NCBI RefSeq assembly: GCF_030693485.1 | Contig: NZ_JAUYAN010000268.1 | Location: 1-44,549, forward strand | Origin: Bradyrhizobium sp. | GTDB lineage: Bacteria; Pseudomonadota; Alphaproteobacteria; Rhizobiales; Xanthobacteraceae | DNA: 44,549 bases | Direction: 5' to 3' | The notes under the pieces: model-generated | The model's input: only the letters and a program-made list of their open reading frames with translations | The model's database searches: none | Told to the model about the DNA's origin: nothing | Shown here: in pieces, positions 38,107 to 44,549 of the stretch | How the letters are laid out: every line of letters starts with the position of its first letter | How positions within the stretch are numbered: the stretch's first letter is position 1 | Translations under genes and position numbers: made by a program

Positions 38107-38699
38107 CTGTTTGCTCCGTCTTGGGCATCGAGGGTGGAACGTATCTTGGCGAATGCCAGTCGTATTCGGGACTTCACGGTTCCAAGGGGAAGACTGAGTC
38201 GTCGGGAAATTTCGAAATGCGAAAGGTCCTCATAAAAGGAAAGCATCAGAACATTTCTCTCATTGGGAGAAAGCGCATCCATTATCTTGCGAACGTTCTC
38301 TTGCTTCTCAGTCTGCTCAACCAAAAGATCGGGCGGCGGCTGGTCGTCAGGGACCAGCGCCGGGTCATTTGGATCGAATTGAGGTCGGCGCGTCTTACGA
38401 AAACGATCGATGGTCAGATTTCTTGCGATCGTGAAAATCCAGGTGGACGGCGATGCCTTCGACGGATCGAATTGTCCTGCATTGCGCCAGATCGAAACCA
38501 TCGCCTCTTGCGTGATTTCCTCTGCGCCGGAAGGATCGGCGCCCAACCTCAGACAATAGGATTTGATGCGAGGCGCAAAATATCGGAACAGGACTTCGAA
38601 CGCCGCCTCGTCTCGGTCATTTGCGATCTTTGAAATAGATTTGGCAAATTCCGATGCATTCGGTCGTGGGTCACCCTGCAGAATTTCTTTGGCGACCAT
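38103..38699 (-). CDS. rpoE: RpoE-type ECF sigma factor (ECF11, ChrR-controlled)
   Basis: 198 residues. Region 2 is in FEVLFRYFAPRIKSYCLRLG and AEEITQEAMVSIWRNAGQFD, with TWIFTIARNLTIDRFRK. Region 4 is in LSPNERNVLMLSFYEDLSHF and LPLGTVKSRIRLAFAKIR. The ChrR gene directly after identifies it as the ECF11 type, which in Rhodobacter governs the singlet-oxygen response. I chose the ATG at 38699 (GAGGA upstream); the frame is open to 38882 without a good start. No consensus target site lies in its own upstream gap, so it is probably read through from folE. Confidence 0.92.
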   Translation of the reverse strand: MVAKEILQGDPRPNASEFAKSISKIANDRDEAAFEVLFRYFAPRIKSYCLRLGADPSGAEEITQEAMVSIWRNAGQFDPSKASPSTWIFTIARNLTIDRFRKTRRPQFDPNDPALVPDDQPPPDLLVEQTEKQENVRKIMDALSPNERNVLMLSFYEDLSHFEISRRLSLPLGTVKSRIRLAFAKIRSTLDAQDGANR

Positions 38700-38878
38700 A
38701 ATGTCCTCAGGCCTGCTCCGCGCCGGCGTGGCTCCGTATGGCAGTCTTGCGAACCGGACGGCGAATGCAATATCGAATATCGACCTCGCCAGTGGATTAT
38801 CATCGAAGTTCACGAGCCTGTTGGCCCAATTTGCACGCCCTTGCGAGCCGTCTACAATCAAACATGTGTCATTAAAGG

Positions 38879-39484
38879 TCATTGTTTGGTCATAGCCAGG
38901 AATTCCTGGCGAGTTGCGGCGTTGTCGCGAAAGCAGCCAAGCATGCAGCTTGTCACCATTTCCGCTCCGACCTTGTGAACGCCTCGGCTCGACATACAGT
39001 GGTGTACAGCCTTAATCACCACGCCAACGCCCTGTGGTTGCAGGACTTCCTGGACCGCAGAAGCGATCTCCGAAGTCATCCGCTCCTGGATCTGCATCCG
39101 CTTGGCATAGGCGTCGACAACGCGAGCCAGCTTGGAGAGTCCTACGACCCGGCCGTTGGGAACGTAAGCGACCCACGCCTGGCCGATGATGGGCGCGAGA
39201 TGATGCTCGCAGTGGCTCTCGAAAGATATCCCGCGAAGGACCACCATTTCCTCGTAACCGCCGGTTTCGTCGAAAGTCTTATCCAGGATCGCCAGCGGGT
39301 CCTGCTGGTAGCCGGCGAAATACTCCCGGAAAGCACGAGCGGCCCTGGACGGCGTTTCGAGCAATCCCGGGCGATCGGGGTTTTCGCCCGCCCAGCGAAT
39401 GATGGTCCGGAATGCGGCCTCGGCCTCTTCACGAGAAGGCATGCCGCTGGATTGCTGCGAAAAGTCATTGATCTGGATATTCAC
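38879..39484 (-). CDS. folE: FolE, GTP cyclohydrolase I (type IA)
   Basis: 201 residues. The zinc ligands are in [10 protein letters not shown] and [12 protein letters not shown], and the GTP pocket in [23 protein letters not shown]. It makes dihydroneopterin triphosphate, the first step of folate and pterin synthesis. The N-terminal extension ([16 protein letters not shown]) is typical of proteobacterial FolE. It is the gene directly after the site 2 promoter and a terminator-like leader, and lies upstream of rpoE with a 179-base gap. Confidence 0.95.
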   Translation of the reverse strand: MNIQINDFSQQSSGMPSREEAEAAFRTIIRWAGENPDRPGLLETPSRAARAFREYFAGYQQDPLAILDKTFDETGGYEEMVVLRGISFESHCEHHLAPIIGQAWVAYVPNGRVVGLSKLARVVDAYAKRMQIQERMTSEIASAVQEVLQPQGVGVVIKAVHHCMSSRGVHKVGAEMVTSCMLGCFRDNAATRQEFLAMTKQ

Positions 39485-39573
39485 ACTCGCGTTTCCTTTT
39501 CAGCATGCATGCTCGGCCTCAAGCATCTGATCCGCGGTAAGCAATGGGAATTGCTTGCCTTTAAGAAAAAGTA

Positions 39574-39651
39574 CCCCGGTCGAGGGGGCTTATCGACCGG
39601 GGACTTGTTACCGGGTGGGGCGCAGCGGCGGCGCTGCAGTCCCGGTAACAA
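39574..39651 (-). promoter_or_regulatory. Attenuator-like leader of folE
   Basis: On the minus strand, a hairpin of 11-base arms TTGTTACCGGG/CCCGGTAACAA (39651-39605, with an inner GCAGC/GCTGC stem) is followed by a 10-base terminator stem CCCCGGTCGA/TCGACCGGGG (39602-39574) and TACTTTTT. The arm ACCGGGACT of the first hairpin could instead pair with AGTCCCCGGT, which overlaps the terminator 5' arm. The two forms exclude each other, as in an attenuator. It could also be a terminator for the HTH gene upstream. Confidence 0.5.
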
Positions 39652-39655
39652 CTGG

Positions 39656-39681
39656 TACGAGACCGAGCAAAAATTGGATCA
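39656..39681 (-). promoter_or_regulatory. ECF promoter, site 2 (folE operon)
   Basis: TGATCC (39681-39676), 16 bases, CGTA (39659-39656). The start near 39648 is just before the leader hairpins; folE begins 164 bases further on. Confidence 0.8.
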
Positions 39682-39708
39682 CAGGAACTGAACAAAATTC
39701 CCGCGGTG

Positions 39709-39744
39709 CGGAAACCTTGCCGGAAACCTTGCCGGAAACCTTGC
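39709..39744. repeat. Three perfect 12-base tandem repeats
   Basis: cggaaaccttgc at 39709, 39721 and 39733, between the stop of the HTH gene and site 2. A run of identical repeats beside a promoter could be a protein-binding array or slippage-prone DNA. Confidence 0.9.
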
Positions 39745-39755
39745 CCATGTGTTGC

Positions 39756-40118
39756 TCATGATGTCGGGGAACGACGCGCGTTGATGACCTTGTGGGAAGC
39801 GATTCTCAGGTCCAACGGGGGCGTGTTACGTGGGCCAATATCGGCCAATTCGAGCACTATTCGGCAGCGATAACCAAGCGCCCGCGCTATTCGAAGGTAG
39901 TTGGTGAGAGTGACGCTGGAAGTGCCGTTCAGGTAGCGCGAGACCTGACTCGGGTCTGCTCCAAGCAGAAAGCCAATCGCCTCCAGGCTTATCGTATTTG
40001 TCCGACGAAGTTCCAGGATCTCGTTGATGATGGCTTCCTCATCGCGGGCGACATCCAGCGTAAGTCGTTCGTTGGTCTCGCGATCGGCACCAGGAAAGTC
40101 TCGTGTACGCGTTCTCAT
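39756..40118 (-). CDS. XRE-family helix-turn-helix regulator
   Basis: 120 residues. The helix-turn-helix is near residues 35-90 (NEILELRRTNTISLEAIGFL, then DPSQVSRYLNGTSSVTLTNYLRIARALGYR). A short basic tail follows. It may be a local repressor; the target is unknown. The site 6 promoter lies 30-55 bases upstream, so the sigma factor controls it directly. Confidence 0.8.
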   Translation of the reverse strand: MRTRTRDFPGADRETNERLTLDVARDEEAIINEILELRRTNTISLEAIGFLLGADPSQVSRYLNGTSSVTLTNYLRIARALGYRCRIVLELADIGPRNTPPLDLRIASHKVINARRSPTS

Positions 40119-40147
40119 GATTGTTCTCGCCGCATCTTGAACTGTTT

Positions 40148-40173
40148 TACGAGTTCAAGCCGGCGCCGGATCA
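40148..40173 (-). promoter_or_regulatory. ECF promoter, site 6 (HTH gene)
   Basis: TGATCC (40173-40168), 16 bases, CGTA (40151-40148); the start near 40140 is 22 bases before the HTH start. Confidence 0.8.
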
Positions 40174-40199
40174 CCTGGTCGCCGTTGTGACCGGCCGCA

Positions 40200-40727
40200 T
40201 CACGAAAACGTTCCCAGAAGAAGTGCCGCGACTGCGCCGCATGACAGCGGCCATCTAAGCTTCAGATACCAAGCCGGGGCTTCGTGAATGCGGGAGGCCC
40301 GGATGTCTACCAACAGCATCGCGACGAATGCTGCTGCGAGGACCAGGAAGCTAATCCTGGACGGCGCGAACAGCGCCGCCCAGGCAACGAGCGAAGGCAG
40401 GATACTCAGGGCAATCCGACGCCACAGCATGTTATCGGATTGGGGAACCGCACCGATCGCAAGGCCCCAGTGAATGCCACCCAGGAACGACAGAATGATT
40501 GCGCCATATGCCATCAGCGCGAATGACAGCCGCGCTTCCAAAACATCGTTTGCGAATGGTGTCGCAAGCGAAAGTCCCGCAAAGGGTATAATGCCGAGGC
40601 CCCCCAGCCAGGCCGCGGCCGGGGGCACGCTCGAAGCATCAGATCTGGCCGTCTCGTTCGAATTCAAGATGCCCGCCCGCTCGCCCGTGAAATGCCGGCT
40701 TGTCCGCGCCTGAAGAGACCGACGCAC
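40200..40727 (-). CDS. DUF3429 family membrane protein
   Basis: 175 residues from the GTG at 40727, four or five hydrophobic segments (GGLGIIPFAGLSLATPFA, MAYGAIILSFLGGIHWGLAI, LSILPSLVAWAALF, FLVLAAAFVAMLLVDI), with the conserved SFLGGIHWG motif. The function is unknown. It starts 4 bases after the second trpB, so it is read from the site 3 promoter. Confidence 0.85.
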   Translation of the reverse strand: MRRSLQARTSRHFTGERAGILNSNETARSDASSVPPAAAWLGGLGIIPFAGLSLATPFANDVLEARLSFALMAYGAIILSFLGGIHWGLAIGAVPQSDNMLWRRIALSILPSLVAWAALFAPSRISFLVLAAAFVAMLLVDIRASRIHEAPAWYLKLRWPLSCGAVAALLLGTFS

Positions 40728-40731
40728 CCGA

Positions 40732-41952
40732 TCATCGCTTGCTGCCTCCGAGATAGCTCACGATATTCGCGAGGTCCTTGTCGCCCCGACCGCACAGGTT
40801 GATTACCATGAGATGATCATTGGGCATTTTCGGAGCAAGCTCGATTGCCTTGGCGATCGCGTGCGCAGGCTCCAGCGCGGGGATGATCCCCTCCAGCCTC
40901 GCGCAGAGTTGCAACGCGCAAATGGCTTCCTCGTCGGTGGCGGAGAGATACTTCACCCGGCCTACGGAATTGAGCCATGCGTGCTCGGGACCCACGCCCG
41001 GATAATCGAGCCCTGCTGAGATCGAGTGCACATCCTCGATCTGTCCATCGCCATCCATCAGGAGGTAAGTCCGGTTGCCATGGAGGATCCCGGGGCGACC
41101 CGCAGCCAGCGAAGCGGCGTGCAACCCGCTGTTCAGCCCGTGACCCGCCGCCTCAACGCCATACATCAAGACCTGGGTTTCATCGAGAAACGGATGGAAC
41201 AGGCCTATCGCGTTGGAACCGCCACCAATACAAGCAATCAGCGAATTCGGCAGCCGTCCCTCAGACTGCATCATCTGATCTCGCGTTTCCCTGCCGATAA
41301 TGCATTGGAAATCACGGACCATCACCGGGTACGGATGAGGGCCGGCTACCGTACCGATGCAATAGAAGGTATTTTCCACATTCGTGACCCAGTCACGCAA
41401 GGCCTCGTTCATCGCGTCCTTGAGCGTTCGGGAGCCGGAATCAACCGCTCGAACGTCGGCGCCAAGCATCTTCATGCGAAGGACATTGGCCTCCTGCCGC
41501 TCCACATCGACCGAGCCCATGTAGACGATACATTCGAGTCCAAAACGGGCGCAGAGTGTGGCGGTAGCGACGCCGTGCATGCCTGCGCCGGTTTCAGCGA
41601 TGATCCGCTTCTTGCCCATTCGCCGTGCGATCATGATTTGGCCAAGCACATTGTTCACTTTGTGGGCGCCAGTGTGATTGAGCTCATCGCGTTTGAAGTA
41701 GATTTTGGCGCCCTTGAGATGTTCGGTCATGCGCTCCGCAAAATACAACGGGCTGGGACGGCCAATGTAATTGGTAAGATAGCTTGCCATTTCATTCTGG
41801 AATGCGGGATCCGTGCGCGCCTCGGCGTAGGCAAACTCCAGTTCCAAAATCAAGGGCATCAGAGTTTCCGGCACAAAGCGGCCGCCGAACGCGCCGAAGT
41901 GGCCACGCTCGTCAGGTCCGGCACGCAGGGTTTCAGTTTGCTGGAAAGTCAT
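40732..41952 (-). CDS. TrpB paralogue, tryptophan synthase beta-like
   Basis: 406 residues, about as long as the main TrpB and very close to it by eye. The Schiff-base lysine K98 ([10 protein letters not shown]) and the glutamate E120 are kept. However, the glutamine that follows in ETGAGQHG is methionine (M125, ETGAGMHG), and the serine that contacts the PLP nitrogen in NLSGRGDKD is cysteine (C387, NLCGRGDKD). The enzyme may have a shifted activity. No trpA or trpF is beside it. I chose the ATG at 41952 with GAGAGG upstream. It lies behind the site 3 stress promoter, which suggests replacement or special tryptophan supply under oxidative stress. Confidence 0.9.
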   Translation of the reverse strand: MTFQQTETLRAGPDERGHFGAFGGRFVPETLMPLILELEFAYAEARTDPAFQNEMASYLTNYIGRPSPLYFAERMTEHLKGAKIYFKRDELNHTGAHKVNNVLGQIMIARRMGKKRIIAETGAGMHGVATATLCARFGLECIVYMGSVDVERQEANVLRMKMLGADVRAVDSGSRTLKDAMNEALRDWVTNVENTFYCIGTVAGPHPYPVMVRDFQCIIGRETRDQMMQSEGRLPNSLIACIGGGSNAIGLFHPFLDETQVLMYGVEAAGHGLNSGLHAASLAAGRPGILHGNRTYLLMDGDGQIEDVHSISAGLDYPGVGPEHAWLNSVGRVKYLSATDEEAICALQLCARLEGIIPALEPAHAIAKAIELAPKMPNDHLMVINLCGRGDKDLANIVSYLGGSKR

Positions 41953-42030
41953 GCATCCTCTCATATTGACTGGGCGACATTCAATATGCAGCTCAGCTAC
42001 GGACGCCGCCCCTCATGTTGCACAAGCTGA

Positions 42031-42056
42031 TACGCGCCAGCACCGAGGTTGGATCA
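42031..42056 (-). promoter_or_regulatory. ECF promoter, site 3 (trpB paralogue-DUF3429)
   Basis: TGATCC (42056-42051), 16 bases, CGTA (42034-42031); start near 42023, about 70 bases before the gene. Confidence 0.8.
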
Positions 42057-42102
42057 TTCGCGAAGCGGATTTATCAACGCCAGGGCCCTGCCATACCTGC
42101 GC

Positions 42103-42822
42103 TCACCATGGAAGGCGTTCTCCGCGGTGATCCAGAAAGCCGCCGGAGTCTCCGGGGCTGAGACGATCAATGACCGCCAGAAGCCGACCGGCGGCAGCAT
42201 CCGGCGATTGCACCTCAAGGCCGGTCTTGTTGAAAGGGGACGTCAGGCCGGTGTCCACCGTCCCCGGATGAAGCGCCACGCAGATCGAATCGGGCCGGCG
42301 ACGCCCGAGCTCAATTGCAGCAGTTCGGACCAACTGGTTCAGCGCAGCCTTCGAGGCCCGGTAGCTATACCAGCCACCAAGTCTGTTCTCGCCGATGCTA
42401 CCCAGCTTAGCCGACAAGGTCGCGAATACCGACTTGCCCTGGCGAGGCAATAGCGGGAGCACATGCTTCATGATCAGCGCAGGGCCGATTGCATTCAGCG
42501 CAAAGGATCGGGCCAGATGAGAAGGCTGGAGCTCCCGCCAGCTCTTTTCCGGACCATGCGCGTCGTCATGGAGAAAGCCGGTCGCATCCAAGACAAGCCT
42601 TATTTCCCCTTGCGATGTGGCAAAGTCAGCCGCTTCCTTGAGGGTCGTCTCTATCAGCAGATCTATCGCTGGCGTGCTGGCCCGGCTGAAGCCCACCACA
42701 TGCTTGAAATTCTGGCCCGCTTGCAACTGGCCCACCAAAGCTCTGCCGATGCCGCCGCCGGCACCGAATACAACGGCAATTCCGCCCTCGGGAAACGGGA
42801 TAGCTGTTTTTTGAAACATCAA
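42103..42822 (-). CDS. Short-chain dehydrogenase, C-factor (CsgA)-like
   Basis: 239 residues, Rossmann fold: the NAD(P) loop AVVFGAGGGIGRALV, the catalytic Ser/Tyr/Lys in SAKLGSIGENRLGGWYSYRA and SKAALNQL (YxxxK = YRASK), and the post-catalytic PGTVDTGL. The substrate is unknown. C-factor-like dehydrogenases occur in RpoE-ChrR regulons of other species, as I recall. It follows dps by 63 bases and is probably read with it. Confidence 0.88.
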   Translation of the reverse strand: MMFQKTAIPFPEGGIAVVFGAGGGIGRALVGQLQAGQNFKHVVGFSRASTPAIDLLIETTLKEAADFATSQGEIRLVLDATGFLHDDAHGPEKSWRELQPSHLARSFALNAIGPALIMKHVLPLLPRQGKSVFATLSAKLGSIGENRLGGWYSYRASKAALNQLVRTAAIELGRRRPDSICVALHPGTVDTGLTSPFNKTGLEVQSPDAAAGRLLAVIDRLSPGDSGGFLDHRGERLPW

Positions 42823-42885
42823 CGCAGTTTCTGCCGGTGAATGAGCGATGTCAGAATCGGCGTCGCGGTGTGCCGCCCGGATTTC

Positions 42886-43365
42886 TCATGCCTCATGGGA
42901 TTCCAAAAACCACAGAGCCTTGTCGAGTGAACGCGAAAACGCTGTTAGAATATCTGCGGTACCGGCGTCGCCCAATTCATCCGCCGTTTTGATGGCGGAA
43001 CGAGTGAAATTGGCGAGATCGCCGAAACGCTCGGCGAGCGCGAGCATATGGTCTTCGACGCGCACGAGATCCGTCGGATACGCCTGCAGCCTGGAGGCTT
43101 GCACGACAATCTGGGCTGTACCAAGGGCTGTTCCGCCAAGCTGCACCACCCACTCGGCCAGGGTATCCGCATGAGTATCGATTTCGTCGCGGAACCCGTC
43201 GAGCATTTCATGCACGGCTATGAACTGGCGTCCTCGCAAATTCCAATGCGCCTGCTTCGTCGCCAGAGCAAGGTCGATGGCGTCGGCCAGACGGGCATTC
43301 AAAAGTGCGCTCACCATAGCCTTGGTGTTCGATTCGAGACCGTTACGGCTGTTGTGGAGCTTCAT
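42886..43365 (-). CDS. dps: Dps, DNA-binding ferritin-like protein
   Basis: 159 residues, ferritin-like four-helix fold. The dinuclear iron site is in TKQAHWNLRG and HEMLDGFRDEIDTHADTLAEW; the histidine, aspartate and glutamate ligands are all there. It stores iron with hydrogen peroxide as oxidant and so protects DNA. I chose the ATG at 43365 (MKLHNSRNGL), which is Dps-like; an ATG at 43407 would add an unusual cysteine-rich stretch. The site 4 promoter is about 90 bases upstream. Confidence 0.92.
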   Translation of the reverse strand: MKLHNSRNGLESNTKAMVSALLNARLADAIDLALATKQAHWNLRGRQFIAVHEMLDGFRDEIDTHADTLAEWVVQLGGTALGTAQIVVQASRLQAYPTDLVRVEDHMLALAERFGDLANFTRSAIKTADELGDAGTADILTAFSRSLDKALWFLESHEA

Positions 43366-43452
43366 GAGGTCAATCTCTTTGGCAGCAACGCAGCAATGGT
43401 GCCGCACCGCTGCTTTAAAGGCACGGCCATCGTCTGGCTGTCTGCTTGCTCT

Positions 43453-43478
43453 TACGATTCATCTTTGCAGATGGATCA
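43453..43478 (-). promoter_or_regulatory. ECF promoter, site 4 (dps-SDR)
   Basis: TGATCC (43478-43473), 16 bases, CGTA (43456-43453); start near 43445, 80 bases before dps. Confidence 0.8.
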
Positions 43479-43607
43479 CTTGAAAAGCTGATGCACGATA
43501 CTTTTTCTTAATCGGCCCGGCAGGCAGGACCCGATGCTGGATATCGTGTCGGCAGCGGCGCCACACGCAAATCCGTTCAAATCAAGGCATTTTTATTCGG
43601 GCGCAAC

Positions 43608-43633
43608 TGATCCAACCCGACGGCAGGGTCGTA
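43608..43633 (+). promoter_or_regulatory. ECF promoter, site 5 (DCC gene)
   Basis: TGATCC (43608-43613), 16 bases, CGTA (43630-43633) on the plus strand; divergent from site 4. The start near 43641 leaves a 124-base leader. No gene is seen in 43408-43764. Confidence 0.8.
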
Positions 43634-43764
43634 TTGGATGGATATGAGCAGGCTGTCTCGCAGCTTCCTCGATATCGATAATCGATACCGCCGTGCCGCG
43701 GGATATGTGGCACGAGCGCGAGGGGGGCTGGCAGGCGCGCTGCCTGGCTGAATGGAGGTGGCGC

Positions 43765-44283
43765 GTGCAATCCGACAGACAACCATTGACGGTGTACTTT
43801 GACGGAGCCTGCCCGCTTTGCCAGGCGGAGATAAATCACTATCGCAAGCAGGAAGGTGCCGGCGCTATCTTCTTCGTGGATGTCTCTCGATCCGAAGAAA
43901 CGCTTGCAGTGGATCTGACCAAACAGCAAGCCATGAAGCGGTTTCACGTCCGCGCCAATAATGGATTATTGTTGTCTGGTGCGGCGGCATTCGTTGCTGT
44001 TTGGAGCACCTTACCGCGGTGGCGTCTGGCTGCGCGTCTGGCGGCACTACCCGGAATTCTCAAGGTTCTTGAGGTCGCATACCGTTTGTTCCTGCCAGTG
44101 CGGCCGGCCGTGTCAAGACTGTTCGGGCTCGTGCATGCCTGGCATCGGTCGGACAACGCGGCGCTGGCAGACATGGCCGGCAGCATCGACCTCCCTCACA
44201 AATCTGATGAAGAATCGCCCTTACGCAGTCCCCTTGACCGTGGCGGAGGGCATACTGAGGTTACTCCAGCGCGGAAGCGATGA
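43765..44283 (+). CDS. DCC-motif thiol-disulfide oxidoreductase-like protein (DUF393)
   Basis: 172 residues. LTVYFDGACPLCQAEINHYR carries the DxxCxxC (DCC) motif near residue 15; QQAMKRFHVRANNGLLLSGA and VWSTLPRWRLAARLAALPGI complete the family pattern. It may act on redox-active cysteines; the real role is unknown. I chose the GTG at 43765, 6 bases after GGAGG; the frame is open to 43693, but without a site. Site 5 lies upstream, and a membrane protein gene follows. Confidence 0.85.
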   Translation: MQSDRQPLTVYFDGACPLCQAEINHYRKQEGAGAIFFVDVSRSEETLAVDLTKQQAMKRFHVRANNGLLLSGAAAFVAVWSTLPRWRLAARLAALPGILKVLEVAYRLFLPVRPAVSRLFGLVHAWHRSDNAALADMAGSIDLPHKSDEESPLRSPLDRGGGHTEVTPARKR

Positions 44284-44367
44284 TCCCGCACTCGTCCTTC
44301 GTTCACCTGACTGCATGAAAACCTGCCGCAGTCTCGTGGTTACGACTCGCAAAGGAAATGTCATCCG

Positions 44368-44549
44368 ATGAGATTTCTGTCTCTACTGGCGACTGCAACG
44401 CTTTTCGGCGGAATGATACTTTTCTCCTTCGGGTTTGCGCCGCTCGTCTTCAAAACGCTTGATGTCGGCGAAGCAGGGCGGATGCTGCGTCGGGCTTTCC
44501 CCTGGTACTATCTCTTCGTCCTTGCAATCGCGGCTCTTGGCGCAGCCCT
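44368..44549 (+). CDS. DUF4149/TMEM205-like membrane protein, 5' part
   Basis: The first 60 codons only; the gene runs off the window. Two hydrophobic helices are visible (FLSLLATATLFGGMILFSFG, PWYYLFVLAIAALGAA). GEAGRMLRRAFPWYY is the segment typical of this family. It follows the DCC gene by 84 bases with AAGGA upstream, so it is probably part of the same operon. Confidence 0.7.
   Translation, partial: MRFLSLLATATLFGGMILFSFGFAPLVFKTLDVGEAGRMLRRAFPWYYLFVLAIAALGAA

Noticed and set aside
38834..38860. TGATTG-N17-CGTG upstream of rpoE as a seventh ECF promoter
   Set aside because: Both elements and the spacer differ from the six consistent sites; kept only as a weak possibility.
39574..39651. 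THF-II (folE motif) riboswitch
   Set aside because: The remembered conserved core of that class is not visible; only hairpins and a terminator are supported.
39709..39744. Tandem repeats as a CRISPR array
   Set aside because: The units are 12 bases and directly joined, with no spacers; no cas genes are present in the window.

Overview
The window is chromosomal DNA of an alphaproteobacterium of the Bradyrhizobium / Rhodopseudomonas / Afipia group (Nitrobacteraceae). The evidence is the high GC content, the gene order addB-addA-trxA ... folC-accD-trpA-trpB-trpF-lapA-ihfB-sppA-rpsA-cmk-aroA, the lptC-lptA-lptB-rpoN-hpf-ptsN block, an AccD without its zinc ribbon, and GC-rich palindromic repeats between genes that look typical of this group. 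The genus is inferred from protein resemblance only.

Layout. 1-4.8 kb (+): end of addB, then addA (recombinational repair) and trxA with its terminator. 4.8-6.3 kb: an accessory insert with a gutted methyltransferase and a 'mobile mystery' HTH/Fic pair. 6.3-14.5 kb (-): phosphoesterase, folC, accD, trpA, trpB, trpF, a LapA-type membrane protein, ihfB, sppA. 14.8-18.7 kb (-): rpsA, cmk, aroA. 18.9-20.6 kb: a FYDLN acidic protein, tRNA-Ala(GGC), a GIY-YIG protein, and an ohrR/ohr pair destroyed by one deletion. 20.7-26.5 kb (+): a CoA transferase and the ugpBAEC glycerol-3-phosphate transporter behind a PHO box. 26.6-27.5 kb: hsp20 plus DUF1150, with a sigma-32-like promoter and a ROSE-like RNA thermometer. 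27.7-34.7 kb (-): a nucleotidyltransferase, ptsN with a long structured leader, hpf, rpoN, lptB, lptA, lptC, rnd.

35.1-44.5 kb is the most interesting part. It is an accessory stress-response island around an ECF sigma factor (RpoE, ECF11 type) and its zinc anti-sigma factor ChrR, whose metal ligands are all present. Six copies of one promoter motif, TGATCC-N16-CGTA with exactly the same spacer, lie in this 9 kb. Each sits between genes and points at a gene or operon: a small unknown membrane protein; an HTH protein; folE-(rpoE-chrR-DUF2177-second ECF); a second trpB plus DUF3429; dps plus a short-chain dehydrogenase; and a DCC/DUF393 protein plus a DUF4149-type membrane protein. The layout indicates a self-contained singlet-oxygen/oxidative-stress regulon (in Rhodobacter RpoE-ChrR answers singlet oxygen). 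It has unusual members: a tryptophan synthase beta paralogue with altered active-site residues, and a folE leader that looks like an attenuator. The left edge of the island carries an orphan ParD-like gene whose end abuts a 53-codon relic of rpoH.

All calls rest on reading the sequence and on remembered family knowledge; no database search was run.
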